NCBI RefSeq assembly: GCF_026625605.1 | Contig: NZ_CP113054.1 | Coordinates: 2,542,001 to 2,606,000 of the forward strand | Source: Luteolibacter sp. SL250 | GTDB taxonomy: Bacteria > Verrucomicrobiota > Verrucomicrobiia > Verrucomicrobiales > Akkermansiaceae | DNA length: 64,000 nucleotides | Direction: 5' to 3' | Shown: positions 35,929 through 44,925 of the stretch, in pieces | Numbering within the stretch: the first letter of the stretch is position 1 | Layout: every line of letters begins with the position of its first letter | Translations under genes and position numbers: made by a program | Notes under the pieces: model-generated | Told to the model about the DNA's origin: nothing | Database searches by the model: none | What the model saw: the letters and a program-made list of their open reading frames with translations, nothing else

Positions 35929-37324
35929 GATGGAGCAGGATCGAATTCGCCGCGAAGTGGTTGGAAAGGATGTCGGAAACGATGACCATGGGGGTTCCCG
36001 GACGCACCAGACCCAGTTCCTTCAGGTGTTCGGTGACCGCCATGATGGTCTCCTCGATATTCACGGCGAAGGAAATCTGGAAAGCGGTGATGCCCCGTGT
36101 CAGCGAAAGCTGGCGGCACACGACAGGCTTCGGAGTGAAGGCGTAGAAGTGGGCGGTCTTCGGGCGCAGCAGCGCCACATGGTTGGCCAGCACGCCACGG
36201 CGGGTCAGGACCACCAGACGCCCGTCCGGAAGGGAGTCGGCCAGGGTGACCGCAGCGCGTGCGACTTTCTGCCGTTCGTCCCGCAGCAGGACGTTCTGGC
36301 CGTAGCCCAGACCGCCGGAGCGCTCGATCCGGGAGGAAATGCGGACCATCGCCTCCACGCACCGCTCCGGATAGCGGCCCACGGACGTCTCTCCGGAAAG
36401 CATCAGCGAATCCGCCTCTTCATACGCGGCGTTGGATACGTCGGTCACCTCCGCACGGGTCGGTGTCGGATTGGAAATCATGGACTCCAACATCTGGGTG
36501 GCGACGATCACGCGGGTGCCCAGTTCATGGCAGCGTTTCACGATCCGGCGCTGCAGGATCGGGAGTTCCTCGAAATCGACCTCCACACCCAAATCGCCGC
36601 GGGCCACCATGATGACATCCGCCGCATGGATGATGGCGTCGATGTTCTTGACGGCCTCCTGGTCCTCGATTTTCGCAACGATCTGCGCTTCGCCTTCCAA
36701 CGCTTCCATCGCTTCCCGCAGTTCGCGCACGTGGGAGGAGTCCCGGACGAAGGAACCGGCGATGTAGTCCGCCTTGCAGGAGACGGCCAGCGCCAGGTCC
36801 TTGTGATCCTTCTCCGTGAGCGCCGGCAGGTTGAGCCGGACACCCGGAAGGTTGATGTGGCGGCGGGATCCCATGACCCCGGGGGTCTTCACGTAGCAGT
36901 GGACGCGGTCTTTCTCCACCTTGTCGATGCGCATCAGCAGCACGCCGTTGTCCACCACGAGGGTGTTGCCTTCCTTCACATCCGCCATCAGGCCGGGGTA
37001 GTTGACCGTCGTGGAGATGGGCAGTTGCGGAGCGGTGTTCTCCTCGCGGAATTCCACGATGTCGCCTTCCTTCAGATCATACGGCTGGTCCAGGGTGCCG
37101 GTCCGGATCGAAGGTCCGGTGAGGTCGAAGAGCACCGGAATGTGGATGCCCCGCTGGTCGGACTGGCGGCGGATCCGCTTGGACATTTCACTGGCCCATT
37201 CGTGCTTGGCGTGGCTCATGTTCAGTCGGAACACGTTCACGCCAAGATCGATCAGTTTCCCGATCATTTCTTCAGATTCAGTGGCCGGTCCTAGGGTAAC
37301 GGTGAGCTTGGTCTTGCGGGGCAT
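35921..37324 (-). CDS. pyk: Pyruvate kinase
   Basis: Last step of glycolysis, from phosphoenolpyruvate and ADP to pyruvate and ATP. 467 residues from the ATG at 37324, which begins MPRKTKLTVTLGPATES, the standard N-terminus of the family. Other landmarks are FRLNMSHAKHE, the active-site region IVAKIEDQEAVKNIDAII (catalytic Lys), VARGDLGVE (metal ligands) and MLSGETSVGRYPERCV. The C-terminal domain is shorter in conserved residues than that of typical Pyk1. The frame is open upstream to 37654, but that part is Arg/Ser-rich and covers a terminator. Confidence 0.96.
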   Translation of the reverse strand: MPRKTKLTVTLGPATESEEMIGKLIDLGVNVFRLNMSHAKHEWASEMSKRIRRQSDQRGIHIPVLFDLTGPSIRTGTLDQPYDLKEGDIVEFREENTAPQLPISTTVNYPGLMADVKEGNTLVVDNGVLLMRIDKVEKDRVHCYVKTPGVMGSRRHINLPGVRLNLPALTEKDHKDLALAVSCKADYIAGSFVRDSSHVRELREAMEALEGEAQIVAKIEDQEAVKNIDAIIHAADVIMVARGDLGVEVDFEELPILQRRIVKRCHELGTRVIVATQMLESMISNPTPTRAEVTDVSNAAYEEADSLMLSGETSVGRYPERCVEAMVRISSRIERSGGLGYGQNVLLRDERQKVARAAVTLADSLPDGRLVVLTRRGVLANHVALLRPKTAHFYAFTPKPVVCRQLSLTRGITAFQISFAVNIEETIMAVTEHLKELGLVRPGTPMVIVSDILSNHFAANSILLHHA

Positions 37325-37466
37325 GGGATGGAATTGAGATGGATGGCGGCCGAGGCATGCAAAGCACGCGTCATGCCGCAGGGGAGGAAATACTCCCCGG
37401 ATGACCCTGACAAGGCCCCATCGGTGAAAGATCCGCCGCAGCAGGCACTTGCACCAACCTAGCCGG

Positions 37467-37505
37467 AAAAAAAAGACGGCCACGCCCCATCCGGGTATGG
37501 CCGTC
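37467..37505 (-). terminator. Rho-independent terminator of the mre-rng operon
   Basis: An 8-bp stem (37475-37482 with 37498-37505) with a 15-nt loop. On the minus strand it is followed by eight T. It lies 18 bases after the rng stop and closes the mreB-to-rng operon. Confidence 0.9.
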
Positions 37506-37523
37506 GGTTTGAAACAGGGTGGG

Positions 37524-39113
37524 TCAGGCTTGGTCGATGGTCTTCTCTGTCGCCGCGTCGATGACGGCGAAGCGCTCGCGGTGGAGCGACGGGTCCGAAC
37601 GGAAGATGAGGCGGCCGGAGTGGGAGCGTTCCAGCTCCACCAGCAGCTTCGCATCGTCCGACTTGAAGCGGTTGAGCACGTCGCTGTTCACGATGACGAT
37701 GAGGTCGCCCACATGGTCGCGGTGTTTCTGGATCACGGAGTTCAGGCGGCGCTGGATTTCCACGGACATGGTCATCGGCGTTTTCACCCGGCCGCGGCCC
37801 TGGCAATACGGGCACGGTTCGTACATCGAGTCCCGCAGGGACTCGTTCAGGCGCTGGCGCGTCATCTCCATCAGGCCGATGGGGGAGATCTGCAGGACCT
37901 GCGTCTTCGCCTTGTCCTTCTTCAGGCGGTCCTTCATCGCTTTGTAGACCGTCTGCTGGTCCTTGCGGTGGCGCATGTCGATGAAGTCAACGACCACCAG
38001 ACCGCCGATGTTCCGCAGGCGGAGCTGGCGGGCGACCTCCTGGGCCGCCTCGACGTTGGTTTCGAGGATCATCTTGTCCACGTCCTTCGAGCCGCGGTTG
38101 CGGCCCGTGTTCACGTCGACGGAGATGAGTGCCTCGGTTTCATCGATCACGATGTAGCCGCCACACGGGAGCCACACCTGGCGGGAAAACGCTTCGTCGA
38201 TCTGCTTCTGGATGCTGACTTTTTCGAAAATCGGCTGGTGGCCGGTCGCCAGGTGGTGGACCCGGCGCTTCGCGCGGCGGGAGATCTTGCCGGCGATGTC
38301 GCGGATGAGTTCGGTGGTCTCCGCATCATCGCAGAGCACCTGGTCGATCTCGTCCGTCAGGAAATCACGGGCGGTGCGCTCGATGAGGCCGGGTTCCTGG
38401 AAGATGCAGGCCGGGGCGGGGCGGGTGGCGCGCTTCTCCTCGATCTCGTCCCACTGCTCCAGCAGCATGGCGAGGTCGCGGACGAAGTGGCGGGCACGCG
38501 TGCCGCTGGCCACCGTCCGCATGATGATACCCATTCCTTCCGGCACGGACAGCTTCTGGACGATGCGGCGGAGGCGCTGGCGCTCCTTCGGGTCCTCGAT
38601 CTTCCGGGAAATGCCGAACTGCTCCGTGAAGGGCATCAGCACCAGATAGCGGCCGGCCAGCGAGATGTTCGTGGTGACGCGCGGTCCCTTCGTGCCGATG
38701 GGGCCTTTGGAAACCTGGATCACGATCTCCGAACCGATCGGATAGATGTCCGGGATGTCCTTCGAAGTGATCTTCTTCTGCTGCTTCTTCTGCCTGCCTT
38801 CGCGCTGGATCTCCTCCAGCCCGGAGTCGAGGGCAGCGGGGATGGCGTCCCAGAAGTGGAGGAAGGCGTTCTTGTCCAGGCCGATGTCAACGAACATGGC
38901 CTTCAGGCCGGGTTCGATGTTCTTGACCTTTCCCTTGAAGATGCCGCCGACGATGTTCTGGTCGCCTTCGCGCTCGACGGTGTATTCCTCAAGGACACCG
39001 TCCTCGAGCAGGGCGACGCGTCGCTCCAGTTTCTCGACGTTGACGATGATGCTGTTTCCCCGCGAGGGATCGGGTTTGCCGATTCCGAGGAGTCGTTTGA
39101 TACGTTGGATCAT
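37524..39113 (-). CDS. rng: Ribonuclease E/G family protein
   Basis: Endoribonuclease for mRNA decay and rRNA/tRNA processing. 529 residues. An S1-like domain (FKGKVKNIEPGLKAMFVDIG, about 59-78) is followed by the catalytic domain with the metal aspartates in EALISVDVNTGRNRG and VVVDFIDMRHR, and the zinc-link motif CPYCQGRG near residue 440. The N-terminal domain carries a lysine-rich insert (GRQKKQQKKITSK) also found in other RNase E/G of this group. Position at the end of mreBCD-mrdA is known from other bacteria. Confidence 0.94.
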   Translation of the reverse strand: MIQRIKRLLGIGKPDPSRGNSIIVNVEKLERRVALLEDGVLEEYTVEREGDQNIVGGIFKGKVKNIEPGLKAMFVDIGLDKNAFLHFWDAIPAALDSGLEEIQREGRQKKQQKKITSKDIPDIYPIGSEIVIQVSKGPIGTKGPRVTTNISLAGRYLVLMPFTEQFGISRKIEDPKERQRLRRIVQKLSVPEGMGIIMRTVASGTRARHFVRDLAMLLEQWDEIEEKRATRPAPACIFQEPGLIERTARDFLTDEIDQVLCDDAETTELIRDIAGKISRRAKRRVHHLATGHQPIFEKVSIQKQIDEAFSRQVWLPCGGYIVIDETEALISVDVNTGRNRGSKDVDKMILETNVEAAQEVARQLRLRNIGGLVVVDFIDMRHRKDQQTVYKAMKDRLKKDKAKTQVLQISPIGLMEMTRQRLNESLRDSMYEPCPYCQGRGRVKTPMTMSVEIQRRLNSVIQKHRDHVGDLIVIVNSDVLNRFKSDDAKLLVELERSHSGRLIFRSDPSLHRERFAVIDAATEKTIDQA

Positions 39114-39164
39114 GGTTTTGATAAGAATCTGTTAGATAGGATGGGTTTGAGAAAGCATATAATT

Positions 39165-41333
39165 TCACCTGCGGCGGCCGCGGACTGGTTTCGCGCGGGG
39201 GATGAGGCCTTCGGCTTCAGCTTCTTCCGTGATGGTCGGCTTCGGCGCGGTGGGTTTGGCGCTTGATGAAACGGATTCCGGAGCGGTGGTGTCGGCCTCG
39301 TCGCCGCTTTCGCCATCGTCTGCTGGGGTTGCCTGGATGGTGGAGAGGAAATTTTCGGGGAGTATCATATCCTCGGCTTCATAGCGCTTGTCGTTGCCCG
39401 CGAACTCCGTTTGCGGGAAGAGGCGGAGCCTGATGCCCTCATTCTCCTGTCCGAAAATGCCTTGGTAGATCATATTGGCGAGCGGACCTGCCACGGCGCC
39501 ACCGGACCCCCCATTCTGCACCAGCACACACACGGCATACTTCGGCTTGTCGAACGGTGCGAAACTGACGACCCAAGCGTTGTGGGATTTCTTGCCCCGG
39601 TCGATCGTCTGGGCCGTGCCGGTTTTCGCGGCAACCTCGATGTTGGGGATCTTGACCTTTCCGGCGGTGCCGCCGGCTTCATTGACAGCCATCCACATGC
39701 CTTTCCGGATCAGATCCAGGTCGGATGGTTTCACACCCGCTTCGGTGATATCCACTTTGAGCTTCGGCGTGTCGTTGACGACGATTTCACCGTCATCAGC
39801 CACCACCCTTTTCACGATGCGCGGACTGTAATATTTCCCTCCGTTGGCGATGCAGGAAACCATCGCACATAGCTGGAGGGGAGTGGCCATCGCGTAGCCC
39901 TGGCCGATGGAAAGGAAAGCGTTCTCGACCGGCGTTACGGTGGCGTTCGGATTGCGGGCTTTCCATTCCTTGTTGCCAGGGATGAGGCCGGGTTCCTCGT
40001 TCGGCAGTTCGATGCCGGTTTTCTGGCCGAAACCGACCAAGGTGAAGCCTTCGGCCATCCCCCTCGGTGTGACCGCATTCGCCATCTTGTTGAAATACGG
40101 GTTGCAGGATTGCTGGATCGCCTTGCTCAAGCCGAGTGTGCCGTGGTTGCCCTTTCTCTGGTTGTAAAGCCAGCACCCCACGGAGTGGTTGCCGAATTTG
40201 ATATAACCGGGACTGCAACTGAAGGAATTCGTGGCCAGCCCCTTCATCGCTCCGGAGATGGCCGTCGGCAGCTTGAAGGTGGAGCCGGGGGCGAAGCCGG
40301 AAAGGCAACGATTGGTGAACGGCTTGAACGGGTTCGCATTGTACGCGGCGAACTGTTTCGCGGTGATGCTGGGGACGAAGGAATTCAGGTCATAGTCCGG
40401 CACGGACGCCATTGCCAGCACCTCGCCGGTGTTCACGTCCATCACGACCGCGGCGCCCCGGCCGATGTTCTCACGCAGGACATTTTCCGCCAGCAACTGG
40501 ATCCGTGCGTCCAGCGTGAGCTGCACGTTGGAACCGGCCCGCGGGTTGCTTTCGGGGAAGGAACTGATGATGGCGCCTTTTTCATCCATCACGACCTGGG
40601 TCTTCGCGCTGATGCCGCGGAGGTGCTTGTCCATGGTCCCCTCGATGCCCATCTCGCCGCGTTCGTCTCCGACGTAGTGGTTGAATTCCCGTTTCTCCGC
40701 GTCGGTGATGTCCTTCTTCTCCCACTGCTTCACGAAGCCGATGACGTGGGAGGCGAGCGCTCCATACGGATACTCCCGCTGCGGTTTCGTGCGGATGGTC
40801 ACGCCGGGCAGTTCGAGGTTGTGCTCGGCGAATTTGGCGAACTCCTCATAGGTGAGGTCCGCCCGGTAGGTGAACGGCACCAGCCCGCCATGAGTGCGGT
40901 AGTGCACCCGCAGCGCGCTTTCGTTGTAGCTCTTGTCCAGCCCCAGTTCCTTCAGCCGGCCGACGGTCCAATCGTTGACCACCTTGGCGATGTCCTTCTC
41001 GGTCTTCTTCCGCTGGAGGCCGCTCTCGTTGGTGATGCGGTCGATGCTCGGGGCATCATCGTGCTGGCGGCGGTAGGCGCGGTAGATTTCATCCAGGTTG
41101 AAGGAGACCTCGTAGTTGCGGAGATTGCGCGCCAGCTCGACGCCGTTGCGGTCGGTGATGTTGCCGCGGATGCCGGGTTCCCGCACGGTGACGATGCGGC
41201 TGCCGGGGACCTGCGCCTGGAAGTGTTCCTTGCGCTCGATCTGGAAACTGTGCAGGCGGGTCAGCAGCGACCCGAACCCGAACAGGATGAGGGCGGTGAG
41301 CAGATAGATTCTGACGCGGTAATGGGGTTCCAT
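39165..41333 (-). CDS. mrdA: Penicillin-binding protein 2, elongation transpeptidase
   Basis: Class B PBP that cross-links peptidoglycan during side-wall growth with the Rod complex. 722 residues from the ATG at 41333, anchored by one helix at about 9-26. Catalytic motifs are S351-T-F-K354, the region SIGQGYAMATPLQL and KTGTAQ near 557. The pedestal domain carries GIRGNITDRNGVELA at 54-68. The C-terminal 70 residues are a Ser/Pro/Thr/Glu-rich low-complexity tail ending in a basic stretch. It follows mreD with only eight bases between. Confidence 0.95.
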   Translation of the reverse strand: MEPHYRVRIYLLTALILFGFGSLLTRLHSFQIERKEHFQAQVPGSRIVTVREPGIRGNITDRNGVELARNLRNYEVSFNLDEIYRAYRRQHDDAPSIDRITNESGLQRKKTEKDIAKVVNDWTVGRLKELGLDKSYNESALRVHYRTHGGLVPFTYRADLTYEEFAKFAEHNLELPGVTIRTKPQREYPYGALASHVIGFVKQWEKKDITDAEKREFNHYVGDERGEMGIEGTMDKHLRGISAKTQVVMDEKGAIISSFPESNPRAGSNVQLTLDARIQLLAENVLRENIGRGAAVVMDVNTGEVLAMASVPDYDLNSFVPSITAKQFAAYNANPFKPFTNRCLSGFAPGSTFKLPTAISGAMKGLATNSFSCSPGYIKFGNHSVGCWLYNQRKGNHGTLGLSKAIQQSCNPYFNKMANAVTPRGMAEGFTLVGFGQKTGIELPNEEPGLIPGNKEWKARNPNATVTPVENAFLSIGQGYAMATPLQLCAMVSCIANGGKYYSPRIVKRVVADDGEIVVNDTPKLKVDITEAGVKPSDLDLIRKGMWMAVNEAGGTAGKVKIPNIEVAAKTGTAQTIDRGKKSHNAWVVSFAPFDKPKYAVCVLVQNGGSGGAVAGPLANMIYQGIFGQENEGIRLRLFPQTEFAGNDKRYEAEDMILPENFLSTIQATPADDGESGDEADTTAPESVSSSAKPTAPKPTITEEAEAEGLIPRAKPVRGRRR

Positions 41334-41340
41334 GGGGAAA

Positions 41341-41928
41341 TCAGAAGGTGCGGCGGCGGTTCTTTTTGTCCGCATCCGGGTTGATGGAATATTGGCATAG
41401 CGAAGCGATCGAGAAGAGGAGCCAGAAGACCAGCGGGGAGAACAGCATGGTCGCCAGCGAGGTGTAGGCCATCTGCATCAGCGTGGCCTTTGTCAGGATG
41501 AATCCACCCCGGATGAAACTGATGGTGGCATACTCCGCCGCCAGATAGAGGAATACGGCGATGCCGGAGAGGGCCACCGAGAGATACCATTTCCCCTGGC
41601 GGAACAGCGGCTGGATGCCCTGCATCAGATAGCCCATGCCGGCGAACAGCAGGATCGACGAGCCGAAGCGGATGGACTCCACCGGCTGCGTGTACACCTC
41701 CGGGTCCCCGCCGTGCGGACCGGTCACGCTGTTCGCATCCCAGAGGAATCCCGAAATGAGCGCCAGCAGCAGCATGGCGGGGGACTCCACCGTGACGGCG
41801 GCGCACAGGAAGACCAGTTGCACCAGCAGCACGCGGGAGTTGTGGAAGCCGGTGAACGCTGGCAGGAACTGCTGCACCACAAACGCGGCGAGCACCAGCA
41901 GGACGGTGATGATGGTGTAGCGGATCAC
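41341..41928 (-). CDS. mreD: Rod shape-determining protein MreD
   Basis: 195 residues, five or six membrane segments, between mreC and mrdA. The sequence is weakly conserved, as usual for MreD, and the call rests on size, topology and position. MreD couples MreC to the PBP2/RodA synthase in the inner membrane. It begins MIRYTIITVLLVLAAFVVQQFLPAF and lies three bases after the mreC stop, so the genes are coupled. Confidence 0.85.
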   Translation of the reverse strand: MIRYTIITVLLVLAAFVVQQFLPAFTGFHNSRVLLVQLVFLCAAVTVESPAMLLLALISGFLWDANSVTGPHGGDPEVYTQPVESIRFGSSILLFAGMGYLMQGIQPLFRQGKWYLSVALSGIAVFLYLAAEYATISFIRGGFILTKATLMQMAYTSLATMLFSPLVFWLLFSIASLCQYSINPDADKKNRRRTF

Positions 41929-41931
41929 GGC

Positions 41932-42741
41932 TCAGGGATCTCCCGAGAGCACGACAAAGACCGTGCTGAGATCCGCGAAGTCAACCGAGGGACGGACGAT
42001 AGCTTCGGAATCCAGCGCGCCTTTCTCGACGTGCTCAATGGTTCCTAAAAGGATGTTGGCCTGGAAAATGCCTCCCCGGCCGGTGGTGAATACTCTCTGC
42101 CCGGGTTTCACGAGCGCTTCCTTGGACAAGAATCTCAGGCGCAGGCGGGGCTCGCCTTCGCTCATGCCTCCGCGGGGGCCGCTGAGGATGCCGATCTCCG
42201 GTGAACCTTCGACCTTCGCGGAAACCTGGCACTTCTCATCCGTCAGCAGCAGGACCGACGAACGGCCTTTGTCCACCCGGTCGATCTTGCCGACGAGGCC
42301 TTCATTGGAGAGGACCGCGAGTTGGATGCCGATGTCGCGTTCCGTCCCGGCGTCGATCTCCACGGTCTGGCCCCAGGTGTTCGGCTGGTTGCGGATGACC
42401 CGTGCGGCCACCACGTCGAACTTGGTCGCCTGCTTGAACTGGAGCGCGTGGCGGAACTGGGCGTTTTCATTTTCCAGCTCCCGGAAGCGGGACTCGATGA
42501 CGCGCAGCCGGCCAAGCTTGCCATTCACGGCATCAAGCTCGGTTTGCAGCTCCTTCGAGTGCCGCACCTCTTCCATGAAATTCCGCGCGTTGACCTCCGT
42601 CTTGGACCCCACGCTCAGGAAAGGGGACATGGCGGAGAAATAGACCGACTGGATTTCCCGGACGGCCCGCTCGCTGCGGGTAAGCGCCCACATGGCCCCT
42701 CCGAGGAAGAGCAGGAGTGCGATGAGGTTGAGTGGTTTCAT
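41932..42741 (-). CDS. mreC: Rod shape-determining protein MreC
   Basis: 269 residues: a short cytoplasmic start, one membrane helix (LIALLLFLGGAMWAL), a coiled coil at about 60-100 (LQTELDAVNGKLGRLRVIESRFRELENENAQFRHAL) and two beta domains. The typical MreC sequence VDKGRSSVLLLTDEKCQVSAKVEGS is present. It is a periplasmic scaffold that activates PBP2. It follows mreB after 26 bases. Confidence 0.93.
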   Translation of the reverse strand: MKPLNLIALLLFLGGAMWALTRSERAVREIQSVYFSAMSPFLSVGSKTEVNARNFMEEVRHSKELQTELDAVNGKLGRLRVIESRFRELENENAQFRHALQFKQATKFDVVAARVIRNQPNTWGQTVEIDAGTERDIGIQLAVLSNEGLVGKIDRVDKGRSSVLLLTDEKCQVSAKVEGSPEIGILSGPRGGMSEGEPRLRLRFLSKEALVKPGQRVFTTGRGGIFQANILLGTIEHVEKGALDSEAIVRPSVDFADLSTVFVVLSGDP

Positions 42742-42767
42742 GGCCGGAACGGGGCCGTGATCTCAGA

Positions 42768-43796
42768 TCAACGGTCCGAGTTGGTGACCCGCTTCAGGAG
42801 CGCAAGCTCCTGCAGCGCCTTGCCGGTTCCCTCCGCCACCGCGCTGAGCGGATCCTCCGCAATGTGGACTGGCAGGCCGGTTTCCTCACGCAGCAGGCGG
42901 TCGAGTCCCTTGAGAAGGGCACCACCGCCAGCGAGGACGATTCCCCGGTCAACGAGGTCCGCCGCCAGTTCCGGCGGGCAGCGCTCCAGCGTGGTGCGGA
43001 CGGCGTCCACGATGGTGTTGAGAGGGTCGGACATCGCTTCCCGGATCTCCTGGGAAGTGATGGTGATGGTCTTCGGCAGGCCAGCCACCAGGTCGCGGCC
43101 TTTCACTTCCATCGTGAGTTCTTTCGGAAGAGGGGCTGCGGAGCCCAGGCGGATCTTGATGTCCTCGGCGGTGCGCTCGCCGATCATCAGGTTGTAGGCC
43201 CGCTTCATGTATTGGATGATCGCCTCATCCAGCTCATCACCCGCAGTGCGGACGGAGCGGGCGTAGACGATGCCCGAAAGGGAAATAAGCGCCACTTCCG
43301 TGGTTCCGCCGCCGATATCGACGATCATGTTGCCGGAAGCCTCCTGGACCGGCAAGCCCACACCGATCGCGGCGGCCATCGGCTCCTCGATCAGATACAC
43401 CTCGCGCGCGCCCGCCTGCTCGGCGGACTCACGGACGGCGCGGCGTTCCACTTCCGTGATGCCGGATGGGATGGCGATCAGGACCCGCGGGGTGGAACGC
43501 TTGTTCTTGTTCACCTTGCGGATGAAATGGCGGAGCATCGCCTCGGTCACTTCGAAGTCAGCGATAACGCCGTCCTTCAACGGACGGATCGCCACGATGT
43601 TGCCGGGCGTCCGGCCGAGCATGCGTTTGGCATCGTCACCCACCGCAAGCACCTCGTTGGTGCCGGATTTCACCGCCACGACGGACGGTTCGCGGAGCAC
43701 GATGCCGTGATCCTTGACGTTGATCAGAGTGTTCGCCGTGCCGAGATCGATGCCGATGTCATTGGAAAAAATATTGCCGAAAAGCTTTTTGAACAT
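42768..43796 (-). CDS. mreB: Rod shape-determining protein MreB
   Basis: Bacterial actin that forms membrane-bound filaments and directs wall synthesis. 342 residues from the ATG at 43796, which starts [24 protein letters not shown] with the amphipathic N-terminal helix and phosphate-1 loop. [15 protein letters not shown] (phosphate 2, near 157-171) and the adenosine loop [16 protein letters not shown] near the C-terminus are seen. It is the first gene of the shape operon; the frame upstream to 43892 lies over its leader. Confidence 0.97.
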   Translation of the reverse strand: MFKKLFGNIFSNDIGIDLGTANTLINVKDHGIVLREPSVVAVKSGTNEVLAVGDDAKRMLGRTPGNIVAIRPLKDGVIADFEVTEAMLRHFIRKVNKNKRSTPRVLIAIPSGITEVERRAVRESAEQAGAREVYLIEEPMAAAIGVGLPVQEASGNMIVDIGGGTTEVALISLSGIVYARSVRTAGDELDEAIIQYMKRAYNLMIGERTAEDIKIRLGSAAPLPKELTMEVKGRDLVAGLPKTITITSQEIREAMSDPLNTIVDAVRTTLERCPPELAADLVDRGIVLAGGGALLKGLDRLLREETGLPVHIAEDPLSAVAEGTGKALQELALLKRVTNSDR

Positions 43797-44008
43797 TGGA
43801 TGAAATTGAAAATGAGAGACTCGTGGAGAAAGTGTCAGCTCCGGACGCTCGGGGTGGCGTCGGCTTGCGACCACGGAAAAAATCTTCCGCAAGACAAGTC
43901 GGCGGCATTCAGTGCCGGAAGCGGAAAAGGCTCATCATTCGGCCCGCCGAGGTCAAGCGGGAATCCGGTGTTCCCCAAAGTCTTTTCGGGCGTTCCACGC
44001 CCTCACCT

Positions 44009-44803
44009 TCAATGCTTCGCAAGCAGTGGTCCGACCGCCGCACGGCGGATCAGGAACTCGTCTCCGACCGCTCCGTAGGCCTGCGCTCCGATGCCGGTCG
44101 GGTCGTGTTCGAAGATCGTTTTTCCGTGGCTGGGAGCTTCGCCGATCCGGATGGTTCGCGGAACGACTGCTTTATACATCTGTTCCGGGAAGAATTTCGC
44201 CACTTCCTCCACCACCTGGCGGGAAAGCAAGGTGCGTCCGTCGTACATGGTCATGATGATGCCTTCGAGCCGGATGTCCGGGTTCGCGTCGGAACTGCGG
44301 ATCTGATCGATGACATGGACGATTTTGGCCAGACCCTCGAGGCCGAACCACTCGCACTGGAGAGGGATGACGATCTCATCCGCCGCCGCGAGCGCGGAAG
44401 TCATGAGCACGCCCAGGGAAGGCGGGGTGTCGAGGATGCAGTAATCGAAAAGATCGTTCGGCTTCAACGCCTGGAGGATCCGGCGCAGGCGGGTGAGGTG
44501 GTCGTCGCTCCGGGCCAGCTCGATTTCGACTCCGGCGAGGTCCATTTCCGAGGGGACGAGCCACAGGTTTTCCCGACCGGTTTCCAGAATCTGGTCGTGG
44601 ACGGTCTTTTCTCCGATGAGCACGGAGTACATGCTGCTGTCCTCCGGAGGCTCGATGCCGAGACCGCTGGTGCAGTTCGCCTGGGGATCGAGGTCGATCA
44701 GGAGCACGCGCTGGCCGCGGAGGGCGAGGGCGGCGGAGAGGTTGAGGGCGGTGGTGGTTTTACCCACGCCGCCCTTCTGATTGGCAATGGCGACAACTTT
44801 CAT
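44009..44803 (-). CDS. ParA/Soj-family ATPase
   Basis: 264 residues from the ATG at 44803. A deviant Walker A motif, KGGVGKTTTALNLSAAL, begins at residue 10, followed by DLDPQANCTSGLG, DYCILDTPPSLG (Walker B region) and FGLEGLAKIV, all typical for chromosomal Soj/ParA. It helps chromosome origin segregation. The partner parB normally follows soj but is not found here: the next gene on this strand is mreB, 212 bases away. It is divergent from the SNF2 helicase gene. Confidence 0.93.
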   Translation of the reverse strand: MKVVAIANQKGGVGKTTTALNLSAALALRGQRVLLIDLDPQANCTSGLGIEPPEDSSMYSVLIGEKTVHDQILETGRENLWLVPSEMDLAGVEIELARSDDHLTRLRRILQALKPNDLFDYCILDTPPSLGVLMTSALAAADEIVIPLQCEWFGLEGLAKIVHVIDQIRSSDANPDIRLEGIIMTMYDGRTLLSRQVVEEVAKFFPEQMYKAVVPRTIRIGEAPSHGKTIFEHDPTGIGAQAYGAVGDEFLIRRAAVGPLLAKH

Positions 44804-44925
44804 GTTTCCCGAGGCAGGCCGGACGGTCGCGGAGTCTTCCGGTTGGGCGGTGGACTGGCAACCAAATTGCAGCGGAAGAGAGAGAAGTTGATCCGCAGGG
44901 CTTCCCACGGCACCATCCGCGGCAC

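Noticed and set aside
37449..39266. Long open frame on the plus strand (about 600 codons) opposite rng
   Set aside because: It mirrors the RNase E/G gene, whose motifs are unmistakable; the plus-strand product is His/Asp/Arg-rich without family features. Antisense frames of this kind are common in GC-rich genes.
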